Below are positions 7,782-14,980 of a stretch of 43,985 nucleotides of DNA, piece by piece. The stretch lies in the NCBI GenBank assembly GCA_029568995.1, contig JAKPYU010000272.1, positions 1 through 43,985 on the forward strand, in the 5' to 3' direction. The first letter of the stretch is position 1. Every line of letters starts with the position of its first letter. The position numbers and the translations under genes are program-made. This DNA is from Candidatus Omnitrophota bacterium (GTDB taxonomy: Bacteria; Hinthialibacterota; Hinthialibacteria; Hinthialibacterales; JAKPRU01). The notes below the pieces were generated by a model that was not told the origin of the DNA, ran no database searches, and saw only the letters and a list, made by a program, of their open reading frames with translations.

Positions 7782-8171
7782 TCAGCGCGGGCATTCCATG
7801 GCCCAGGGCAGCGGGCTGGGATTCTTCAAGTAAGGCTGCAGGCGGCTCCAGGCTTGCAGTTCTTCCAGGGAGGCCAGGGCGAGATATCGCTCTGCCCGAT
7901 CTTTGCTTTCCAAGGAAATTTCAGGGGTTCTATAGGGTTGTTGATTGATCTCTCTGGAGACCGCCAGCAGCCTGATAATTTCCGCCATGGCGAGATCCGT
8001 TTCCGCTTCCACGACGGGCAAAGGCGGCTCGATCTCGGAGACTTCGATAATCGCGTCCGTCACTCGCAGGTGCGCCGTGTCAATGCATCGGCTAACCAGA
8101 TCGGACGGAACCTCGTCGAACAGACGCATCAGGCCCCGTTGGCGGACAAGGGTTTCATTGGTAAACGCCAT
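7782..8171 (-). CDS. Phage head-completion/connector-like protein, 129 aa
   Basis: Starts MAFTNETLVRQRGL with GAGAGAGAGG upstream. The protein is mostly helical, with an 'AETDLAMAEIIRLLAVSREI' segment and a C-terminal 'SLESKDRAERYLALASLEELQ'. Small helical proteins directly after the major capsid gene are usually head-tail connectors (DUF1320/gp6 class), and the residue pattern is compatible with that. I do not see a decisive motif. A long palindrome (8204-8239) lies in the gap between it and the capsid gene. Confidence 0.4.
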   Translation of the reverse strand: MAFTNETLVRQRGLMRLFDEVPSDLVSRCIDTAHLRVTDAIIEVSEIEPPLPVVEAETDLAMAEIIRLLAVSREINQQPYRTPEISLESKDRAERYLALASLEELQAWSRLQPYLKNPSPLPWAMECPR

Positions 8172-8203
8172 GGCAGATTCCTCTCTCTCCAAGTGTCTCA
8201 GGC

Positions 8204-8239
8204 AATGGTAGGGGCGACGCATGCGTCGCCCCTACCATT
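8204..8239. repeat. 36-bp perfect palindrome in the capsid operon
   Basis: Bases 8204-8221 and 8222-8239 are exact reverse complements with no loop; the centre is GACGCATGCGTC and the ends are AATGGTAGGGGCG. It belongs to the dispersed GGGGCG...CGCCCC family also seen near 11430 and 40710. As RNA it would form a very stable hairpin between the capsid gene and its downstream neighbour. Confidence 0.9.
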
Positions 8240-8246
8240 AGAAAGA

Positions 8247-9311
8247 TTATGTGTGAACGGTGTCGAGGACCTTGCAGGCCGACCGAATCAGCTTTGCAAA
8301 ACCGGCCACTTCCGAGATAGCCGTACCTTCGATCTGCTGACGAATCAGCCGTTCGCTTTCGGTCATCACCTCGGTTTCGTATACCTCTTCCAGCGCAAAC
8401 CGGCGGTCCAGACCGACGATCAGGTCATCGGCTACCGAATCATCTACCAGGATCTCGGCCCCGAACAACTTGATCATTTCACCGGACTTCTGGAATTTCT
8501 CGGCGACAAGAGGTTCTTTGAATTCATCCAGGCCCAGGATGGTTTTCGCCATCGCCTGGCTGATTACGAGGACGTTCATCTCGTACGGGTCAAGGGAGAG
8601 TTTGAACTCCACCAAGTCCTCATACGTGAGCGTGCCGCTGGCGGCGGTTTCCATGACGGAAGCCGCGTTGTCGTTCCCGTCGCCGTTGATGAGGACTCCG
8701 ATGGCATCGGCGAACTTGTCACGCTGAATCTGGACTCCAACCGCGCGGAGGAAGTACGCGATCACATTCGCGTGTTTCCGGCGGATGGCCTCGTACGTGG
8801 CCTCCAGGTAGCGGCCGTACTTGGAGAGTTGGATGGAATGTTCCGCCGTTTCCAGTTCGATCTTCGGAAGGGCCGCACCTTCGGCGACTTTCGCAAGACG
8901 TTTGTCGCTGTCGGAGAGCACCGAATCGTCCATGTAAATCGCCTTGTAGGTGTTGTCGTCTACGCGGGTACGATTTGCGACGATCTTGCCCAGCTTGGTA
9001 AAATCGTCCTTGCCGATCCGCACGGAGCGGGCGACAAATTCAGGGAACAGGACGGCGCTTTCCTGGGTGGCAAAGAATCGGTCGATGATACTGGATTCGG
9101 GACCGCTGACCTTGATGCCCGCCAGGGCCAGCTGCCGCTCGAACGCATCCAGGGCCGATTCCGCACCGGAGGGATCGAGTTCCTCCAGGTAACTTGAGAG
9201 AGGAACGCCGCGCTGCCGGGCTTCGCTATACAATCCGGGATGCAGTGGAATTCCGGCGGCGCGCTGCAATTCCGAGGGTAATCCCGTTCGTTGTTCTTCA
9301 GGAATCAACAT
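8247..9311 (-). CDS. Phage major capsid protein (HK97-type family)
   Basis: A 354-residue protein starting MLIPEEQRTG with AGGAGA 7 nt upstream. The N-terminal helix region 'YSEARQRGVPLSSYLEELDPS...LDAFERQLALAGIKV' and 'ATQESAVLFPEFVARSVRIG' are hallmarks of a widespread prophage major capsid family. Further matches are 'VAEGAALPKIELETAEHSIQLSKYGRYLEATYEAIRR', 'AIGVLINGDGN' and 'LTYEDLVEF'. It forms the icosahedral shell. It appears full length and undamaged, and lies between a decoration-like protein and a connector-like protein. Confidence 0.85.
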   Translation of the reverse strand: MLIPEEQRTGLPSELQRAAGIPLHPGLYSEARQRGVPLSSYLEELDPSGAESALDAFERQLALAGIKVSGPESSIIDRFFATQESAVLFPEFVARSVRIGKDDFTKLGKIVANRTRVDDNTYKAIYMDDSVLSDSDKRLAKVAEGAALPKIELETAEHSIQLSKYGRYLEATYEAIRRKHANVIAYFLRAVGVQIQRDKFADAIGVLINGDGNDNAASVMETAASGTLTYEDLVEFKLSLDPYEMNVLVISQAMAKTILGLDEFKEPLVAEKFQKSGEMIKLFGAEILVDDSVADDLIVGLDRRFALEEVYETEVMTESERLIRQQIEGTAISEVAGFAKLIRSACKVLDTVHT

Positions 9312-9354
9312 AGTCAATTCTCCTTGAATGAATGGCTGATTGAGTTGAATGCGA

Positions 9355-9768
9355 TCAACCCAGAAGGATATCGCAGGTGTGATTGGTGGAATCCACCGCG
9401 ATGACCGTACCGCGTGCCGGATTTCCTCCGGCGGGGACATCAGAACCTTCGGCAATAGCGGGAGCCTGGTAGACTTTCCCCGCACCGTCCACGACTACAC
9501 CGTTCCCGACGACGGGTTCGGTCTCGCCGGTATTGACAGCAAACCGGGCAACGCCGGCAATCTGTACTGTCGCAAGACCGTCGCCGACATGTTCCAGCCT
9601 TCCGAGCAGCACCCCGCCGTCCGAGCCGTGATCGACCTCGTTGCTCGCGGACAGGGATACCGCGTCGCACAAGTTGTCTGTCGTGAGGTCATACGCCCCA
9701 GCGGTGGTGTCGATCTGGAACGTGGCGTACAAGGCCCCGACACCGTTGTTATCTACGGACCGTGCCAT
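9355..9768 (-). CDS. Capsid decoration-like protein (DUF2190-type)
   Basis: A 137-residue beta-rich protein just upstream of the capsid gene. The segment 'LEHVGDGLATVQIAGVARFAVNTG...VVGNGVVVDGAGKVYQA' resembles phage capsid-cement proteins, whose 'G.....V.V.G...V' strands sit on the outside of the head. The ATG at 9768 has AGGAG upstream and lies inside the end of the preceding gene (20-bp overlap). The family call is moderate; position and fold pattern both support it. Confidence 0.5.
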   Translation of the reverse strand: MARSVDNNGVGALYATFQIDTTAGAYDLTTDNLCDAVSLSASNEVDHGSDGGVLLGRLEHVGDGLATVQIAGVARFAVNTGETEPVVGNGVVVDGAGKVYQAPAIAEGSDVPAGGNPARGTVIAVDSTNHTCDILLG

Positions 9769-10273
9769 GTGTGTTCTCCTTGTCAGTGAATGGAATGTGG
9801 GAATGAGGCGATTCGCCTCGAAGACGATATTCGTTCAGGAAATCCGTGGACCCATCAACCGCCGCCTGTCGATCGGTAGTCAACGAATGTGGACGTGTGG
9901 GAAACAGAAGCCGGAACTCCTCGGAGATCCGTTCATGCAAACAAGTCAACTCATGAACCGGCAGGTCCAGCCTGGCGAGATGCTTCTGCAGATCCGACAG
10001 TCGCTCTTCATTGCCCGTGGTGAGAACAATCGTACGCATCCGCGTTTCGGTCTCCCTGCGGAGCCGCTGAAGAGACTGCTCTCCCAATTCGAGCAAATCG
10101 TGTCGTTGTTCCTGACCGGCTTCGAGGGCGTTCCGCTCCTTCTCCAACGCGCTGCATTGCTGCCGGAGCGTCCAGAGATCCCGGGATTGTTCGGCGAAGG
10201 CATAAGCCAGACGCCTGACTTGCAGCATTCCCATTCGCAGTGACTCGTTTCGGTTGGTGGCAGGCTGTTCCAT
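9749..10273 (-). CDS. Coiled-coil phage-cassette protein, 174 aa
   Basis: First gene of the phage-like operon. Residues about 20-125 form long charged helices (LWTLRQQCSALEKERNALEAGQEQRHDLLEL), a coiled coil. The C-terminal 45 residues are polar and probably unstructured. Its place directly before decoration and capsid genes would fit a scaffolding or capsid-assembly protein, but no sequence motif confirms this. GGAAAG precedes the ATG. No clear sigma70 promoter was found in the 158-bp gap upstream, which it shares with the divergent glycosyltransferase gene. Confidence 0.55.
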   Translation of the reverse strand: MEQPATNRNESLRMGMLQVRRLAYAFAEQSRDLWTLRQQCSALEKERNALEAGQEQRHDLLELGEQSLQRLRRETETRMRTIVLTTGNEERLSDLQKHLARLDLPVHELTCLHERISEEFRLLFPTRPHSLTTDRQAAVDGSTDFLNEYRLRGESPHSHIPFTDKENTHGTVRR

Positions 10274-10373
10274 CGTCTTTCCTTTTTTTTTCAGTTGCCG
10301 TTCTATTTATTGCTGAAATGGCGCAGATTTCCCGGTTTTCCGGGGAGGGACACGAAAAACGGACCGGCTGTTA

Positions 10374-10402
10374 TTGGCATTCGGAAATAGACTTGCTATG
10401 CT
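10374..10402 (+). promoter_or_regulatory. Promoter of the GT2 glycosyltransferase gene
   Basis: TTGGCA (10374-10379), 17 bp, TATGCT (10397-10402), then GGAGG at 10420-10424 and the ATG at 10432. A CCCGG/CCGGG hairpin lies upstream near 10331-10344. Confidence 0.65.
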
Positions 10403-10431
10403 CGAATGACTACAGAATCGGAGGATTTCCG

Positions 10432-11394
10432 ATGGCAGAGCAATCCCACACTGTGGACATTTCCGTTGTGATTCCGGTATTCAACGAGGAATCGAATTTA
10501 GCGCCGCTTCATTCCGCACTCGTGGCCGCGCTTGAACCGCTCGACAAGGCTTATGAAGTGTTGTACATCGACGATGGAAGCACAGATGGCTCGCTCGACA
10601 CCCTCCGCGAATTAGCACGCCAGGACGCCCGGATTCGGGTGCTGGTCTTTCGGAAAAACTTCGGGCAGACGGCGGCCATGGCGGCGGGAATCGACTTTGC
10701 CAAAGGGGAGACGATTGTCACGCTGGACGCCGACCTGCAGAACGACCCCGTCGATATCCCCATCCTGATCGAGAAGATGTCCGAGGGATACGAAATTGTC
10801 TGCGGATGGCGGAAAGACCGCCGAGATTCCCTGCTTCGGCGGTTTTCCTCCTGGACAGCCAATCGGCTTGTGAGGGCTGTGTCCGGCTTGCCATTACACG
10901 ATATCGGCTGTACGCTGCGCGCCTGCAAGGCGGACCTGCTGAAAGAGGTCTCCCTGTATGGCGAAATGCATCGCTTCCTGCCGGTGTATGGCCGTCAACT
11001 CGGAGCACGGATCTGCGAAATACCGGTTCACCACCATCCACGTCAACACGGGAAAGCAAAGTACGGGCTGGAGCGCACACCGAAAGTGCTGCTCGATTTG
11101 CTGGTTCTGAAGTTAATGGGGAGCTATATCACGCGGCCCATTCATTTCTTCGGGGCCATCGGCGGGATGTTTATGGGGGGTGGATTCCTGTGCGGTGTGT
11201 GGGTATTGGCAGACAAATTCCTCAACGACCAGAAAGCGCACCGAAATCCGGTTTTGCTGCTGGCCGTATTTCTGGCGTTGCTCGGCGCACAAATGATTAT
11301 GCTGGGATTGCTCGCCGAATTGCTGACTCGCATCTACCACGAGTCTCGGCAGAAGCCGATTTACCGGATTCGGGAGACGCTGCATTTTCCGTGA
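10432..11394 (+). CDS. GT2 polyprenol-phosphate glycosyltransferase (DPM1/GtrB-like)
   Basis: A 320-residue membrane glycosyltransferase. Residues 1-230 form a GT-A domain: 'ISVVIPVFNEE', DDGSTD (47-52) and the metal-binding DADLQ (99-103), with 'FGQTAAMAAGIDFA' between them. Two transmembrane helices follow (about 240-262 and 276-300) and then a short C-terminal tail. Such enzymes load a sugar from a nucleotide donor onto undecaprenyl or polyprenyl phosphate at the inner face of the membrane, for later use in lipid A, O-antigen or protein glycosylation. The sugar cannot be read from the sequence. The start is fixed by GGAGG 7 nt upstream. Confidence 0.87.
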   Translation: MAEQSHTVDISVVIPVFNEESNLAPLHSALVAALEPLDKAYEVLYIDDGSTDGSLDTLRELARQDARIRVLVFRKNFGQTAAMAAGIDFAKGETIVTLDADLQNDPVDIPILIEKMSEGYEIVCGWRKDRRDSLLRRFSSWTANRLVRAVSGLPLHDIGCTLRACKADLLKEVSLYGEMHRFLPVYGRQLGARICEIPVHHHPRQHGKAKYGLERTPKVLLDLLVLKLMGSYITRPIHFFGAIGGMFMGGGFLCGVWVLADKFLNDQKAHRNPVLLLAVFLALLGAQMIMLGLLAELLTRIYHESRQKPIYRIRETLHFP

Positions 11395-11404
11395 AATCGA
11401 AGGC

Positions 11405-11451
11405 GGCAGCTGCGCTGCCGCACTCCAAGGGCGCACAGCCGTGCGCCCCTA
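11405..11451. repeat. Dispersed hairpin pair at the ftsK 3' end
   Basis: Two perfect hairpins in tandem: GGCAGC-TGC-GCTGCC (11405-11419) and GGGCGCAC-AGCC-GTGCGCCC (11429-11448). The second is followed by CTA (11449-11451), which is the ftsK stop codon on the minus strand. The element separates the convergent ends of the glycosyltransferase and ftsK genes and could act as a two-way mRNA end, although neither side has a T tract. Confidence 0.75.
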
Positions 11452-13815
11452 CGGTGTTTTATGCAGTATGATTTCGCGCGGTTTGCTGCCACGCGGTGGA
11501 CCGACTATCTGCTTGTCTTCCATCAGGTCCAGAAGGCGAGCGGCTCTGCCATAGCCGATTTTCATGCGACGCTGAAGCAGGGATGTGGATGCGGAGTCAT
11601 TCTCCAGCACAATCCGCACCGCTTCGTCGAACAGCTCGTCATAGTCGTCATCATCAGAGAATTCGCCATACTCGCTCTCTCTGTCATCTTCAATAGGAAC
11701 AAACTCGTCCTGGATGTACTGCACCTCTTGCTGATCTTTCACAAAATCTACGAGACAGGCCACCTCTTCACTGGAGACAAAACATCCCTGAAGGCGTTCC
11801 GGTCGGCCCGCCCCACCGGGGGTGAACAGCATATCCCCGCGCCCCATCAGCGACTCCGCGCCTTTCATATCGAGAATGGTTCGTGAATCCGTTGTGGAAG
11901 AAACCTGGAAGGCAATCCGCGCAGGAAAATTATTCTTAATGACGCCGGTTAATACATCTACGGAAGGACGTTGGGTTGCCAATACCAGGTGAATCCCTAC
12001 CGCACGGGCCATGGCAGCAAGCCGGGCAATCATGGATTCCACCTCCGCGCGGGCAATCATCATCAGGTCGGCTAATTCATCAATCAGGATGACGATATAC
12101 GGCAAGAACGACGGGAGAACGACGATTTCCTCGTTGGCGTAGTCCTGCTTGCGTCTTTCGTTGTATTCGCCGATATTGCGCACACCGGCATGTTTCAGGT
12201 AACGGTAGCGATTCTCCATTTCCTCTACCGCCCAGCGCAGTGCGGCTCCCGCGCGTTTCGGGTCGGTTACCACGGGAGACAGCAGATGCGGAATGTCACG
12301 ATACAGGGCCAATTCGACCTGCTTGGGATCGATCAGCAGCAGTTTGACCTCATGCGGTGCGGCATTGTAAAGAATGGAGCTGATAATGGAATTGACACAG
12401 ACCGATTTCCCGGAACCGGTCGCACCGGCAACCAACAGGTGCGGGGCTTGGCGGAGATCGAAACTGAACGGCTCGCCGGTAATGGTTTTTCCCAGCGCGA
12501 TCTTGAGTTTACTCGGATGTCGCTGGTAGACGTCCGATCCCAACACATCGCGGAGAAACACATCGGAACGGTGCTTGTTCGGAACCTCCACACCCACGGT
12601 TCCCTTGCCGGGAATCGGGGCCACAATCCGCACGGTGCAGGCCTTGAGCGCACGGGTGATATCGTTCGCCAGGTTCTCGATCCGGCTGATCTTGATGCCG
12701 GGGGCCGGTTCGAGTTCATAGCAGGTAATGGTCGGACCGTAGTTCACTTCCACCACACGGGCAGAGATTCCGAAGTCGTTCAGAGTACTTTCCAAAACTC
12801 GGGAATTGTGAAGGATCTCGTCCCGCGCCAAGTCCGGCTGCCCGCCTGCGGATTTTTTCAACAGCGCAAGAGGGGGAAGCTGATAGTTCTCATTATTGGG
12901 AGTCTCAACGTAATTGACGCTCCGGTCGCGTTCCTGGGAGTGGCGGGTGTCGTTGGTTACAATCAGTGGTTCCAGTTCCTCAACACCCCTGCGTTTCTTT
13001 TTCGACGCTCCATTTCTGGGTGCGGGGGACGGCTCCTCATTGAATTCCTGAAAATTGGATTCACTCTCAAGTTCCTCAATGGTTTTCAGGGGAGGAAGCA
13101 GGGTGGAATCAAAGGAATTCTTTGTCCGGATGGAAGGTTCCACGTCAAATGGTTCCAGGGGTTCCAGATCGTGCTCGATGTCTTCTTCATCCACCGGGCG
13201 ACGCCATCGGTCATAGAGATCCGCGCCTGTCCGATACGAGCCGCGTAACAGGTCGGAAATGAGAAACGGTGTGGCCAGAAGAAAGCCAACCACCCAGACC
13301 GCCACATTGACAATCATCCCTCCTACTTCCCCAAGGGCAAGAACCCGGTGAGCCAGGAAAAAACCGAGTGCCCCACCGCTATGCCAAGCCGATTCCACCG
13401 AATCGGCGCAGTCACTCAGAAGACGGAATGCCGCCAGGAAGGAACAACTGGACGCCAGCAAAAGCACAATTCCGGCGTACTCCGCCCAGCCGATCTGCCA
13501 ACGCCGAATCCCGCGAAATCGGCACACCGCGATATACCCGATGGCAATCGGAAGCGCCATTCCACACCAACCGAATAAGGCAAAACAGGCATAGGCCAGA
13601 TAAGCACCCGGTTTGCCGATCCAGTTCCGAATCGCCGCGCCGCTATCCTGCGATCCGGCGGCACCGGCGACATCGGCGGGATCGGCGGTCAACAGGGCAA
13701 GCGCTAAGATAATCGCCGTGGCAAATAGAATCAGAGAGGAAATCTCCTTGCGGCGCGGTTCCTCGATCTCGTTCCACGCCTCTGACAGAACCTCGTGCGG
13801 GCGGATGCTCGGCAT
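11449..13815 (-). CDS. ftsK: DNA translocase FtsK/SpoIIIE
   Basis: A 788-residue septal DNA pump that clears and resolves chromosomes at division. Residues 25-190 hold about four or five transmembrane helices. A charged linker runs over about 200-320, short compared with the Escherichia coli protein. The motor follows: alpha/beta domains from about 325, Walker A GATGSGKS (464-471), Walker B LLLIDPK (492-498), DELADLMM and 'VLATQRPSVDVLTGVIKNN'. The C-terminal gamma winged helix is present ('SLLQRRMKIGYGRAARLLDLME'), so DNA-polarity reading is expected. The start at 13815 has AGGAG 7 nt upstream; an in-frame extension to 13875 lacks this. The stop codon lies in a dispersed hairpin repeat. Confidence 0.93.
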   Translation of the reverse strand: MPSIRPHEVLSEAWNEIEEPRRKEISSLILFATAIILALALLTADPADVAGAAGSQDSGAAIRNWIGKPGAYLAYACFALFGWCGMALPIAIGYIAVCRFRGIRRWQIGWAEYAGIVLLLASSCSFLAAFRLLSDCADSVESAWHSGGALGFFLAHRVLALGEVGGMIVNVAVWVVGFLLATPFLISDLLRGSYRTGADLYDRWRRPVDEEDIEHDLEPLEPFDVEPSIRTKNSFDSTLLPPLKTIEELESESNFQEFNEEPSPAPRNGASKKKRRGVEELEPLIVTNDTRHSQERDRSVNYVETPNNENYQLPPLALLKKSAGGQPDLARDEILHNSRVLESTLNDFGISARVVEVNYGPTITCYELEPAPGIKISRIENLANDITRALKACTVRIVAPIPGKGTVGVEVPNKHRSDVFLRDVLGSDVYQRHPSKLKIALGKTITGEPFSFDLRQAPHLLVAGATGSGKSVCVNSIISSILYNAAPHEVKLLLIDPKQVELALYRDIPHLLSPVVTDPKRAGAALRWAVEEMENRYRYLKHAGVRNIGEYNERRKQDYANEEIVVLPSFLPYIVILIDELADLMMIARAEVESMIARLAAMARAVGIHLVLATQRPSVDVLTGVIKNNFPARIAFQVSSTTDSRTILDMKGAESLMGRGDMLFTPGGAGRPERLQGCFVSSEEVACLVDFVKDQQEVQYIQDEFVPIEDDRESEYGEFSDDDDYDELFDEAVRIVLENDSASTSLLQRRMKIGYGRAARLLDLMEDKQIVGPPRGSKPREIILHKTP

Positions 13816-13878
13816 GACACCACTCCTGGGCATAAATCTTCCGTGATTCGCAACAACCGGGTTGCGAACGTGCACGAT

Positions 13879-14028
13879 GAGCCGAACCGGCAGAAAATGC
13901 CCGGTCGGCTCTCCGCCCTCAAACAGTCCTCAAGGAGGGTTCGCTATCGGCGAACCAGCATGACGTGCGGTGAACAACACAAATCAAAGAAATCAGGAAC
14001 CGGCGGCAGAACCGCCCGATTCATTATA
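13879..14028 (-). other. Structured region upstream of ftsK, with a TATAAT -10
   Basis: Part of a 499-bp gap (13816-14314) without a supportable gene. On the minus strand TATAAT (14028-14023) would start a leader of about 200 nt to ftsK. In order, the leader would contain a GGCGG/CCGCC hairpin (14016-14002), a perfect GGTTCGC/GCGAACC hairpin (13956-13938) and a 14-bp stem with two mismatches (13911-13879). No good -35 is visible. It could be an ftsK leader or a separate small RNA; no known RNA family was recognised. Confidence 0.35.
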
Positions 14029-14132
14029 GGTATCGGCATCGCCAACCGATTCCTGAGCTGTGTCCCGGAACTGAACTGCTTTGCAGATTCACATTCTCTC
14101 TATGCACAGGCTTGAAGCCCGTGCCACCCGGA

Positions 14133-14168
14133 AATCCCTCACCCCAACCCTCTCCCGGAGGGAGAGGG
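14133..14168. repeat. Dispersed CCCTCACCC...GGGAGAGGG repeat
   Basis: CCCTCACCCCAACCCTCTCCC continues into a perfect 9-bp hairpin, CCCTCTCCC (14148-14156) with GGGAGAGGG (14160-14168), loop GGA. A second, inverted copy lies at 36132-36161. This repeat type is widespread in intergenic DNA of many bacteria. Confidence 0.7.
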
Positions 14169-14314
14169 AGAAAGAAATGCCCCTCTCCCAGATCAGAGGG
14201 AAAAAAGAGTACACCGGCACCCTGCCGGTAACCTTTTCGGGGTGGCATTACGTCAAATCAATTCAATCTCAGGACAATGAAAGTATATCGCAATCCCTCT
14301 GAAACGCCAACTAT

Positions 14315-14878
14315 TCATTCCGCAACGACGGTAAATGCCTGCTTTCCGAGCAGTTTTTCCTCCGCGCTGTACACCCGGCATTCCCACACGCCCAGCGAAG
14401 GAACGCTGTCGATCCTTTTGACGCTGTAGGTTCGGAACGCAGGTGCGGTTCCCACAGGAAGTTTGATCACCAGCGCCGCCCGGACATCTTTCAATTCACG
14501 AAGATCCTCCGTCCGGTTTAGAAGATCGTCCAGCGAATACTTTTCGGTTGTGCGAGCCTCGCTGTCATAAACCGAAACCTGAATCTCCTCTGTTGCCGAG
14601 GCGACTTGTTCATCACCCCGATACAACCAGACGTGATAAATATAAGTTTTCCCGGCGGATTTGAGAGTGGTCGCGCAAACCATCCGAGCACTCTCAGAAC
14701 GCTTCACGGTTGCCTGCTCGACCGGCAGCTTGTTCGCCACCGCCCGGCTTGCTTTGTCAAAACCGGTTCCCAGCTCCAGTGAGACCAGCTCCGCCCCTTG
14801 CGCCTGGATATCGTTTGCAGTGAGAATCAGAAGACAGACCGATGCGATTGAGAAAAGAATTCGGATAGCGCGATTCAT
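14315..14878 (-). CDS. Exported DUF2914-like protein
   Basis: A 187-residue protein with a signal peptide (MNRAIRILFSIASVCLLILTANDIQA). The mature part contains 'KTYIYHVWLYRGDEQVASATEEIQVSVYDSEARTTEKYSL' and ends 'LGVWECRVYSAEEKLLGKQAFTVV'. That is the H.W...G ... G.W.V.V....G..L....F.V pattern of the periplasmic beta-sandwich DUF2914. Its molecular function is unknown. The start at 14878 has GGGAGGAC upstream. The frame is open far upstream, but that part runs antisense to the glycosyltransferase gene and has no signal peptide. It is transcribed divergently from the CgeB-like gene. Confidence 0.7.
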   Translation of the reverse strand: MNRAIRILFSIASVCLLILTANDIQAQGAELVSLELGTGFDKASRAVANKLPVEQATVKRSESARMVCATTLKSAGKTYIYHVWLYRGDEQVASATEEIQVSVYDSEARTTEKYSLDDLLNRTEDLRELKDVRAALVIKLPVGTAPAFRTYSVKRIDSVPSLGVWECRVYSAEEKLLGKQAFTVVAE

Positions 14879-14980
14879 TGTTCCGTCCTCCCGTGCGTGA
14901 GATTCGTTGCAGCCACAATGCAAGGATAGCACATTCCAAGGGAGTCCGTTACCGATGCGGAGGTTGGGAGTCAAACCGAT

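Noticed and set aside
7773-9197. Long plus-strand reading frame opposite the capsid and connector genes (also 3291-4133, 12190-13248, 34746-35537 and similar)
   Set aside because: These lie antisense to genes with clear family motifs, lack ribosome sites and have composition typical of frame shadows.
13879-13911. GAGCCG...GAAA...CGGCTC stem resembling group II intron domain V
   Set aside because: Length and loop are close, but the catalytic AGC pairing and bulge are not right, no reverse transcriptase or other intron domains are nearby, and it reads equally well as a plain hairpin.
13879-14028. Signal recognition particle or 6S-like RNA
   Set aside because: Some short words looked similar, but the conserved GGAA-loop helix of SRP RNA and the open-bubble layout of 6S RNA are absent.
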